From JACKNG01 sp040220855 (lineage in GTDB: Bacteria; Pseudomonadota; Gammaproteobacteria; Ga0077536): 64,000 nt of DNA. Under the pieces are notes generated by a model. The model was not told the origin of the DNA, searched no databases, and saw only the letters and a program-made list of their open reading frames with translations. Location of the stretch: positions 12,312-76,311 of the forward strand of contig JAVJVZ010000063.1 of the NCBI GenBank assembly GCA_040220855.1, given 5' to 3'. A program made the translations under genes and the position numbers. How positions within the stretch are numbered: position 1 is the stretch's first letter; every line of letters begins with the position of its first letter. Positions 54,822 to 62,191 of the stretch are shown here, in pieces.

Positions 54822-56294
54822 TCAGGCGCCGGCCTCACCGGCAGCCGCGAGCAGGCGGTCGCGCACCTCGCGGCGCAGGATCTTGTTCGCCGCGCTCTTC
54901 GGCAGTTCGGGCCACACGACGATGTCCTTGGGGCGCTTGTAATTGGCGAGGTGTTCGCGGGCATGTGCCTTGAGACCGTCGAGATCGAGATCGGTGCGCC
55001 CGGCGACGACCGCTTCCACGCGGTCACCCCATTTCTCGTCGGGCAGCCCGACCACCGCGGCCTCGACTACCCCCGGGAAGGCCATCAGCACGTCCTCCAC
55101 CTCGCGCGGGTAGACGTTGTAGCCACCCGAGATGAGCATGTCGTTCTTGCGGTCGACGAGATAGTAGAAACCCTCCTCGTCGCGGTAACCGATGTCACCG
55201 GTGTGCAGCCAGCCGTTGCGAAAGGCCTTCTCGGTGGCCTCCGGACGATTCCAGTAGTAGGCCATGGTCTGCGGTCCGCGGCAGACGATCTCCCCGACCT
55301 CGCGCGGCGGCAGCGGCTTGTCGTCGTCGTCGAACACGGCGCACTCGACGAAGGTAAAGGGGCGCCCGCACGAACCCTCGCGGTCGTGGTCGTCGGGCCC
55401 CAGGCAGGTGATCACCATGGGGCTCTCGGCCTGCCCGTAGCACTGCGCGAAGATACGCCCGAAGCGTTCTTCGGCACGGCGCAGCAGGCTCGGTGCGATG
55501 GGCGAAGCACCGTAGCTGATTTTGCGCAGCGCGAACTTCGCCGCGGCGAGGCCCGGCTGCTCGAGGATCATGGCGAGCATGGTCGGCACCAGGAAGGTGT
55601 GGCTCGCCTGCTCGCGCTCGGCCAGCGCGATGAACTCGGCCGGGTCGAACTTCTTCATCACCAGCGAACGTACGCCGCGTGCGATGGCCGGCAGGAAGAA
55701 CGCACCGGAGGCGTGCGCGATGGGGGCGGCGTGCAGGAAAGTGTTCCCGACCTCGAGGTCGGGTACGAGATCCATCAGGAAGGCCGACATCTCGGCCAGC
55801 TCGCCGCGCGTGGTCAGCGTGACCGCCTTGGCCTTGCCGGTGGTGCCGCCGGTGTAGCCGAGGCGCAGCGGCGCGTCGAGCGGCCGATCGATGGCGCACG
55901 GGCTGTCGTCGGCGTGCTCGAACATGGCGGCGAACTCCTCGCGGCCGATCGCGACCTCGATCTCGAGGCCCTCGATGTCGTCGTGGATGACCGCGCGGCT
56001 GCCGCTGTCGGCGAGCTTGTAGTTGTGGTTCTCGAGCGTCTCGCGGGTGTTCAGGCCGACCCGCACCAGGCCCGCCTTGGCCAGCGCGTAGTAGGCGACC
56101 AGGCACTCGATGCTGTTCGGCAGCAGCACGCCGACCCGGTCACCCGGTTCGAGCCCGCGTGCGAGCAGGGCATTGCCGATGATGTCGGTGAGACGATCGA
56201 ACTCGCGGAAACTGACGTCGCGCGTGCCCTCGGTGAGGCAGGTGGCGTCGCCGTGGTAGAGCGCGGCGCGGCGGATCAGTGAGCCGATTTGCAT
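54822..56294 (-). CDS. Acyl-CoA ligase (AMP-binding)
   Basis: A 490-residue adenylate-forming enzyme. P-loop YTGGTTGKAKAV (about 164-175), core YGQAESP (about 297), GWLHTGDIGYRDEEGFYYLVDRKNDM hinge region, SGGYNVYPREVED, and catalytic Lys in SAANKILRR. The sequence is not close to the ligase at 36187. It may activate a fatty or side-chain acid for the acyl-CoA dehydrogenase encoded next. They are on the same strand 179 bases apart. Confidence 0.92.
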   Translation of the reverse strand: MQIGSLIRRAALYHGDATCLTEGTRDVSFREFDRLTDIIGNALLARGLEPGDRVGVLLPNSIECLVAYYALAKAGLVRVGLNTRETLENHNYKLADSGSRAVIHDDIEGLEIEVAIGREEFAAMFEHADDSPCAIDRPLDAPLRLGYTGGTTGKAKAVTLTTRGELAEMSAFLMDLVPDLEVGNTFLHAAPIAHASGAFFLPAIARGVRSLVMKKFDPAEFIALAEREQASHTFLVPTMLAMILEQPGLAAAKFALRKISYGASPIAPSLLRRAEERFGRIFAQCYGQAESPMVITCLGPDDHDREGSCGRPFTFVECAVFDDDDKPLPPREVGEIVCRGPQTMAYYWNRPEATEKAFRNGWLHTGDIGYRDEEGFYYLVDRKNDMLISGGYNVYPREVEDVLMAFPGVVEAAVVGLPDEKWGDRVEAVVAGRTDLDLDGLKAHAREHLANYKRPKDIVVWPELPKSAANKILRREVRDRLLAAAGEAGA

Positions 56295-56473
56295 GGCGTG
56301 GATTCCCTCGGATTCGTGGCGGCGGCCGGGCGGCATGCGGGCGCCGGCCGGGTGGAGTCGATGTGACGCGTGCGCTGGCGACGCGCCGGCGGCGCGCGGG
56401 TCGCGGCCGCGGCGCGCATTCTACACGCGGCCCGGGTTGCGGCCGAAACCGCCGCCCGGCGCGCCGGCCGCGC

Positions 56474-57766
56474 TCAGGCGATCCAGCGTGGTCGCGGATC
56501 GAAGGTGGGGGTCTTGTCGACGGGGCGGATGTGCGCCGAACCGCCGTTGTCGCTGACCGGCCCGTCGTACTTCTTGAACTCGAGCCGCGCGATCTGGTTG
56601 CGATGAACCTCGTCGGGGCCGTCGGCGATGCGCAGCAGGCGTGCCCAGGTGTATGCCAGCGGCAGGCCATAGTCGTCCGTCATGCCGGCGCCGCCGAACG
56701 CCTGCATGGCCCAGTCGATGACCTTGCACGCCATGTTCGGGGCCATCACCTTGATCATGGCGATTTCCTGCTTCGCCGCCTTGTTGCCGACGGTGTCCAT
56801 CATCCACGCGGCCTTGAGCGTGAGCAGGCGGGCCTGTTCGATGAGAATGCGCGACTCCGCGATGCGTTCCTTCCACACGCTCTGCGTGGCGATCGCCGCC
56901 CCGAAAGCTTCGCGCGAGGCGAGCCGACGACACATGCGTTCGAGCGCGCGCTCGGCCAGTCCGATGAGGCGCATGCAGTGGTGAATACGGCCGGGGCCGA
57001 GGCGGCCCTGCGCGATCTCGAAGCCGCGGCCTTCGCCGAGCAGCATGTTCTCCACCGGCACGCGCACGTCGTCGAACACCACTTCCGGGTAGCCGTGCGG
57101 CGCGTCGTCGAAGCCCATGATCGGCAGCAGCCGCTTGAAGGTCACGCCCGGATGCGGGTACGGCACGATGATCATCGATTGCTGCTTGTGTCGATCCGGG
57201 TTGTCCGGGTCGGTCTTGCCCATCAGGATGATCACGTTGCAGCGCGGGTCGGGCACGTTGTGGGTGAACCACTTGCGCCCATTGATGACGTACTCGTCGC
57301 CGTCACGCCTGATATGCGTCTCGATGTTGGTGGCGTCGGAGGAAGCGACTTCGATCTCGGTCATGCCGAACGCCGAGCGCGCGCGGCCCTCGAGCAGCGG
57401 CGTCAGCCAGCGCGCCTTCTGCGCCTCGGTGCCATAGCGGACCAGCACCTCCATGTTGCCGGTATCCGGCGCCGAGCAGTTGAACACCTCGGGCGCGATC
57501 GGCGAGCGTCCCATCACTTCGCACAGGGGTGCGTACTCGAGATTGGTCAGCCCCCGGCCGTGCTCGGATTCGGGCAGCCAGATGTTCCAGAATTCGGTCT
57601 TGCGCGCGATGTCCTTCAATTCCTCCATGATCGGCACCGGCTGGAATCGATCGCCCTCGGCAACCTGTGCGAAGTAGGTTTCCTCGTTCGGGTAGACGTG
57701 CTCGCGCATGAACGCCTCGAGCCGTTCGACCAGCGCGCTGACTTTCTCTGACTGAGCGAAATCCAT
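56474..57766 (-). CDS. Acyl-CoA dehydrogenase (ACAD10/11-like)
   Basis: A 430-residue flavoprotein. AFGMTEIEVASSDATNIET marks the FAD/substrate loop, YVINGRKWFTHN the middle beta domain, LGPGRIHHCMRLIGLAERAL and FGGAGMTDDYGLPLAYTWAR the C-terminal helical domain, ending RIADGPDEVHRNQIARLE. The wording resembles the ACAD10/11 branch that handles unusual or branched acyl-CoAs. AGGGAGAACCC precedes the ATG at 57766; the longer frame upstream is not supported. It follows a promoter region shared with the divergent hypothetical gene. Confidence 0.92.
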   Translation of the reverse strand: MDFAQSEKVSALVERLEAFMREHVYPNEETYFAQVAEGDRFQPVPIMEELKDIARKTEFWNIWLPESEHGRGLTNLEYAPLCEVMGRSPIAPEVFNCSAPDTGNMEVLVRYGTEAQKARWLTPLLEGRARSAFGMTEIEVASSDATNIETHIRRDGDEYVINGRKWFTHNVPDPRCNVIILMGKTDPDNPDRHKQQSMIIVPYPHPGVTFKRLLPIMGFDDAPHGYPEVVFDDVRVPVENMLLGEGRGFEIAQGRLGPGRIHHCMRLIGLAERALERMCRRLASREAFGAAIATQSVWKERIAESRILIEQARLLTLKAAWMMDTVGNKAAKQEIAMIKVMAPNMACKVIDWAMQAFGGAGMTDDYGLPLAYTWARLLRIADGPDEVHRNQIARLEFKKYDGPVSDNGGSAHIRPVDKTPTFDPRPRWIA

Positions 57767-57981
57767 CGGGTTCTCCCTGCTGCTTGACCTCCACGGCTGC
57801 GCTATTGACTCTGCGTACAGCCGTGCCGCGGCATTGTAAGCGTTCGCGCGCTGCCGCCACGCGCCCGCGGATGCTATGCTGCACCCGCCGTCGCCGGCGC
57901 GCGCAGCACGCTGGCGATTCTGCATCGTCACGTGCGGGCGCCGGGTCATACGGCGCGCGGCGTTCGAGAAGCGCAGTATAG

Positions 57982-59004
57982 ATGAGCAGCACAGAAGCAA
58001 GCGCGTGGTCGCCGTCGGGCGCCGCCCCCACCCTCGACGGGGTCGCCCCGACCAACCAGCGCCTCGCGACACTGTTGCGCGACCTGCTCGACGATCGCAG
58101 TTTCGCCTACAGCATCGGTGGTTTCGGCGCCCTCGCCGAGTTCCACGACGACGACGCCGATGACGTGCATGCCAGTGACGGCCTCCTCACCCTGACCAGC
58201 ACGCGCGGTGCGCTGCGCCTCGACACCCGGCGGGTGGACACGGCACGGGCGTGGGAGCTGTTGTCCGCGCACGCGGGCCGCTGGCAGTGCGGCATAGGCG
58301 TGCTCGCTCCGACCGCGCACGCCCGCGGCGCCGCGCGCCGTGCGCTGACCGAACTGGGTCCCGATCGCGACGCCGTGCGGGCAGCGCACCGCGACAAGCT
58401 CCTGTTCGATCTCGGCTGCGGGCTGCCACACGCGGATTTCCTCGTGCGCACCGCTGACCCCGCACTGATCGCCCTGCTGCGCCAGCACGCCGGCGAATTC
58501 GTGACCGTGCCCGGTCACGCTGTATTAGAAGCGATCATCGATGCCAGCCCCGAGCGCGTGATGTGCTCCTACGCCGCACGCATCGAGGTCTACCAGCGTA
58601 TCGACCGCCGGCACACGCCGGCCGGTCCGCACACGCACCTGCTGCCTGCGCTGCTCGGACGGCGCCAGGTGCAGGCAGCCGGCCTGCCCTACCCGGCCGA
58701 TCACCTGCCGGTATTGACCCTGCATCCCGAAAATCCACTGGTCGATGGCGACGGCGCTTCGCGCCCGTTTGCGCGCGCGGCATGGCAACGCTTCGAAGCG
58801 CTGCTCGCCCGTTACGGTGATGCGGAGTACGTCGCCGAGAAGCGGCGCCAGGTCCTCGCCGTACAACACGGTATGGATCCGCGCGACTATGTCGCGCCTC
58901 GTTCGCGGCTGGGAAGGCTCGCGCGCCGCGTCGCGTTGCGCCAGCTCGTGCACACCCTGCCCGACGCTGCGCGCTGCGCCGCCTGGCTGGAGCATTCCCG
59001 TTGA
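57982..59004 (+). CDS. Hypothetical protein, 340 residues
   Basis: A soluble protein without signal peptide or membrane span. It opens with NQRLATLLRDLLDDRSFAYSIGGFGALAEFHDDD (given here only as the fragments RDLLDDRSFAYSIGGFGALA), then has an acidic stretch and later ELGPDRDAVRAAHRDKLLFDLG. I do not recognise the family; it reads as a well-conserved uncharacterised domain with several acidic clusters. It starts 215 bases from the divergent acyl-CoA dehydrogenase gene and ends in a TTGA overlap with the next gene, so three genes to 60250 form one unit. Confidence 0.7.
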   Translation: MSSTEASAWSPSGAAPTLDGVAPTNQRLATLLRDLLDDRSFAYSIGGFGALAEFHDDDADDVHASDGLLTLTSTRGALRLDTRRVDTARAWELLSAHAGRWQCGIGVLAPTAHARGAARRALTELGPDRDAVRAAHRDKLLFDLGCGLPHADFLVRTADPALIALLRQHAGEFVTVPGHAVLEAIIDASPERVMCSYAARIEVYQRIDRRHTPAGPHTHLLPALLGRRQVQAAGLPYPADHLPVLTLHPENPLVDGDGASRPFARAAWQRFEALLARYGDAEYVAEKRRQVLAVQHGMDPRDYVAPRSRLGRLARRVALRQLVHTLPDAARCAAWLEHSR

Positions 59005-59531
59005 GACGCGTGTGGCGCTCCGGGGCCGTCATTGCCGGTGCACTGTTCGTGCTCGCCAGCCATGCCAACGAGGCACCCTTCAACTTCGTACCGCCGCCAC
59101 CGCTGGCTGCGGCCGGCGTACAACGTGCGCTGCTCGGTAACACGCACACCTACCGAGCCGCCGGCGTGTTGCCGCGCTTGACCATCACCACCATGCCGGT
59201 GAGAGAGATCGACGGGCGCTTCGGTGCACTATCGGGGCGGAGCTGCATCGAACCCTTTCTCGCCGAGCTCGCGCAGGCGCACGGCCGCTTCTTCGTCGCC
59301 GGACAGGCGCGACCGCTAGCGGTCGGCGGGCATCAACTGCGGCAGTTCCGCTGGAGCGGAGAGAAGGACGGGCGCGTGCTGACCGGCGTGCTGAGCTGCG
59401 GCCGCCTTGGACGTTACTACTACGTGTTCGATTTCGTCGACGAACTGATCGCAGCCACCACGAGCTTTCCGCGCATTCGCGCGAGCCTGCGAGCGCTCGC
59501 GCCCGACACCGAGGCGGATCGCAAGCCTTGA
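59001..59531 (+). CDS. Hypothetical exported protein, 176 residues
   Basis: Starts with TTG overlapping the previous stop (TTGA). A signal peptide (RSGAVIAGALFVLASHANE) is followed by a soluble domain containing two cysteines (GRSCIEPF and LSCGRLGRYYYVF) that could pair. No family recognised. It again ends in a TTGA overlap with the queuosine-precursor transporter gene. Confidence 0.65.
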   Translation: MRRVWRSGAVIAGALFVLASHANEAPFNFVPPPPLAAAGVQRALLGNTHTYRAAGVLPRLTITTMPVREIDGRFGALSGRSCIEPFLAELAQAHGRFFVAGQARPLAVGGHQLRQFRWSGEKDGRVLTGVLSCGRLGRYYYVFDFVDELIAATTSFPRIRASLRALAPDTEADRKP

Positions 59532-60250
59532 ACCCCCGCCGCTACCGCTACTACGACCTGCTCATGGCGGGCTTCGTCGCCGTGCTGCTGTGCTCGAACC
59601 TGATCGGACCAGCCAAGGTCTGCGAACTCGAGCTGCCCTTCGCGCTGCCTGGCCTCGGCACCGCGCTGGTGTTCGGCGCCGGCAATATCTTCTTTCCCAT
59701 TAGCTATATCTTCGGCGACATCCTCACCGAGGTGTACGGCTACGCCCGCGCCCGAAAGGTCATCTGGGCCGGTTTCGGCGCGATGATCTTCGCCACCGTC
59801 ATGGCCCAGGTCATCATCCACCTGCCGCCGAGCCCGCGCGAGCCGTTCAACGTGGTCCTGCAGCCGGCCATCGAGGTGGTCTTCGGCGGCACCTGGCGTA
59901 TCGTCATTGCTTCCATCCTGGCCTTCTGGATCGGCGACTTCGTCAATGCCTACGTGATGGCACGCATGAAGATCTTGACCGCCGGCCGCTTCCTGTGGAT
60001 GCGGACGATCGGCTCGACGGTGCTCGGACAGGGCGTCGACAGCCTGGTGTTCTATCCGATCGCCTTCTTCGGCGTCTGGAACACCGACACCCTATTCGTC
60101 GTGCTCGCCTTCAACTTCACATTCAAGGTTGCCGTCGAAGTGCTGATGACCCCGGCCACCTACCTCGCGGTCGGACTGCTCAAGCGTGCGGAGAACGAGG
60201 ACTACTACGACCGCGACACCGACTTCACGCCATTCTCGCTGCGCGACTGA
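59528..60250 (+). CDS. yhhQ: Queuosine precursor transporter (YhhQ family)
   Basis: A 240-residue membrane protein with about six spans. The family signatures SYIFGDILTEVYGYARARKVIW, AFWIGDFVNAYVMARMK, RTIGSTVLGQGVDSLVFYPIAFFG are clear. It takes up preQ0/preQ1 for queuosine in tRNA. The start is TTG within the TTGA overlap, a coupled but probably weak start. Confidence 0.92.
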   Translation: MNPRRYRYYDLLMAGFVAVLLCSNLIGPAKVCELELPFALPGLGTALVFGAGNIFFPISYIFGDILTEVYGYARARKVIWAGFGAMIFATVMAQVIIHLPPSPREPFNVVLQPAIEVVFGGTWRIVIASILAFWIGDFVNAYVMARMKILTAGRFLWMRTIGSTVLGQGVDSLVFYPIAFFGVWNTDTLFVVLAFNFTFKVAVEVLMTPATYLAVGLLKRAENEDYYDRDTDFTPFSLRD

Positions 60251-60341
60251 GAGCGGTTCGCGACGGCACTCGCCGCGCGCTGTTCACGTCACGACGGTGG
60301 TGGCCGTACTCCTGCGCTTCCGCGAGTCGTGCATCGTCAGT

Positions 60342-60941
60342 TCACACGATGGGACCGATCACGAGCCACGCGAGCGCCGCGCAGCATGCCCAGGCGACCA
60401 GGGCCAGCACGCCATCATTGGCAAGCATGGCGAGCCCGAAGAGCAGCAGGACCAGCCCCGCAAGGAACGCGACGAACGGCAGCAACTCCAGCGGAGGCAT
60501 GGTCAGCGCGGTGAGGAAACACGTCACCCCCATGGCATACAGCGCCGGCCCGCGGGTCATCACCGTCAGGCGTGGCCGCATGATGCGGTCGATGATGCTC
60601 GCCGGCCTGCGCAGCACTTCCAACGCACGGCAGTATTGCGCGCGCGGCAGCCGGCGGCGCGTCACGACGCGCGGCAACCAGAGGTGAGAGCGCTTCAGCA
60701 ACAGCTGGCCAGCCGTGAGCATCGCGATGACGCCGAGCACGGACGGTAAGGTCGGGATGCCGCTCAGCGGCGATACCGCGATCAGGCCGATCATCACCAG
60801 CAGTGGCGCGAACGATCGCGTACCGGTAGCGGCTACGACCGTGCCGATGTCGATCGTATCGTGCTCTTCACCGCTTGCACGCATACGCTCGACCAGTTGC
60901 TCGAGGCTGTGCGGCTCTTCGGCGGGCGGGGAATCGCTCAT
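60342..60941 (-). CDS. exoD: ExoD-family membrane protein
   Basis: A 199-residue protein with an acidic N-terminal helix (EEPHSLEQLVERM), then about four to five hydrophobic spans (FAPLLVMIGLIAVSPLSGIP is the family hallmark; GPALYAMGVTCFLTALTMPPLELLPFVAF near the C terminus). ExoD proteins affect exopolysaccharide synthesis and alkali tolerance in rhizobia; the molecular function is not known. Met7 of the open frame (60941) is taken as the start. Confidence 0.87.
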   Translation of the reverse strand: MSDSPPAEEPHSLEQLVERMRASGEEHDTIDIGTVVAATGTRSFAPLLVMIGLIAVSPLSGIPTLPSVLGVIAMLTAGQLLLKRSHLWLPRVVTRRRLPRAQYCRALEVLRRPASIIDRIMRPRLTVMTRGPALYAMGVTCFLTALTMPPLELLPFVAFLAGLVLLLFGLAMLANDGVLALVAWACCAALAWLVIGPIV

Positions 60942-61519
60942 GGCACCAGCCGCGGGCAATCACCGTGCCAGTCTCCCCTGAAGTGCATGCCGGCGCTCAC
61001 CACCGCGCCGCAGTGGCGCCGGGAGAACTGCCGGCTTGCGGATGCACTCGGCGGGCGTGCAGATCTTGCACGGACGTGCCGTTCGTTGCCGAGCGTGCGG
61101 CGGTGCTCTTCAGGTCTCGCGTCGGAGCCAGCACATCCGCTCCGTCTCGTCGTGACGCCCCGTCGCGTCGGCCGCCGGCGCGTGCCCAGTGCCGCTGCCG
61201 GCCTGTACAGCCATGCCGCGGGCACCGGCCGGGCCGTGCGGCTCGGACTGGTGACGACGGTGGTCCTCGCGGCGCTCGCCTACGTACGCGATGGCGACGC
61301 GGCTGCACCGACTGCATGCGCAAAAAAAACCCCGCAGGAGGCGCGGGGCAGAAGGAGGGGGAAGCATGATGTGGTTCGAGCATAGCCAAGAGCCGGGCCC
61401 GACAAGCGGAACGGGTTCACGCGCGATGTTGCAGAATGTCAAGTGTGCCGCCCGGGTAGACTGCCGATCGCGACCGTGCAGGCCACGCCGCCAGCCTCTG
61501 TTCTGATCGAGTACCAGCG
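60942..61519. other. Intergenic region with an orphan leftward terminator
   Basis: About 580 bases with no convincing gene. It contains the intrinsic terminator at 61322-61348 and short open frames only. On the rightward strand an AGGAGGGGG run precedes an ATG at 61366, but the frame after it (about 46 codons) has no protein-like pattern and the G-run is the complement of the terminator-side pyrimidines. Confidence 0.45.
61322..61348 (-). terminator. Intrinsic terminator on the leftward strand
   Basis: A six-base GC stem (CCCCGC/GCGGGG at 61330-61335 and 61343-61348) with a seven-base loop, followed on the leftward strand by eight T's. There is no leftward gene directly upstream of it, so the transcript it ends is unknown. 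Confidence 0.75.
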
Positions 61520-62191
61520 ATGTCAGACGACGTCATTCTCGAAGCCCGCGCCGTCACGCGCCGTTACGGGAGCGGTCGCGCCGTGATCGACGCACTCGAT
61601 CTCAGCGTGCGACGCGGCGAGATCGTCGCCATCATCGGCCGCAGCGGCTCCGGCAAGAGCACGCTGCTCAATCTCGTCGGCCAGATGGACCGCCCCGATG
61701 CCGGGCGGCTGATCTACGCGGGACAGGATACTGCCGGCTGGGACGATGATCAGCGCACACGTTTCCGCCGCAGCATGCTCGGTTTCGTGTTCCAGGCCTA
61801 CAACCTGCTGCCGACACTGACCGTGCGCGAGAACATCGCGCTGCCGCTCGAGCTGAACGGTCTGCCGCTCGAACCGACCGTGACGCGCCTGCTGGAAGCG
61901 CTCGATATCGACGCACTCGGCGAGCGCTACCCAGAGCAGGTCTCCGGCGGCGAACAGCAACGTACCGCGGTGGCGCGCGCCCTCGCCCACCGCCCGCCGC
62001 TCGTGATCGCCGACGAACCGACCGGCAATCTCGACGCCGACACCGGCCACGAGGTCATCGCCCTGTTCGAGCGCGCGGTGCGCGAGGCGGGCGCGGCGCT
62101 GCTCATGGCAACGCACAGCACGGAGATGATCGGCCACGCCGATCGCGTGCTCGCGCTCGACCATGGTCGTCTCGCGCCGGTGGCGCCGTGA
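61520..62191 (+). CDS. ABC transporter ATPase (LolD/YbbA-type)
   Basis: A 223-residue ATPase: Walker A GRSGSGKST (about 41-49), Q-loop FQAYNLLPTLTVRENI, signature VSGGEQQRTAVARAL, Walker B VIADEPTGNLD and H-loop ATHSTEM. It belongs to the MacB/LolD/YbbA group that drives mechanotransmission permeases acting on periplasmic substrates such as lipids or lipoproteins. The stop overlaps the permease start as GTGA. Confidence 0.93.
   Translation: MSDDVILEARAVTRRYGSGRAVIDALDLSVRRGEIVAIIGRSGSGKSTLLNLVGQMDRPDAGRLIYAGQDTAGWDDDQRTRFRRSMLGFVFQAYNLLPTLTVRENIALPLELNGLPLEPTVTRLLEALDIDALGERYPEQVSGGEQQRTAVARALAHRPPLVIADEPTGNLDADTGHEVIALFERAVREAGAALLMATHSTEMIGHADRVLALDHGRLAPVAP

Noticed and set aside
54531..57751. 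Two long rightward frames opposite the acyl-CoA ligase and acyl-CoA dehydrogenase genes
   Set aside because: Both are antisense shadows; the opposite strand holds complete catalytic motifs for known enzymes, and these frames have none.
61366..61506. Short rightward frame after AGGAGGGGG
   Set aside because: The purine run is the complement of pyrimidines beside the leftward terminator, the 46-codon product is unremarkable, and there is no conserved pattern.
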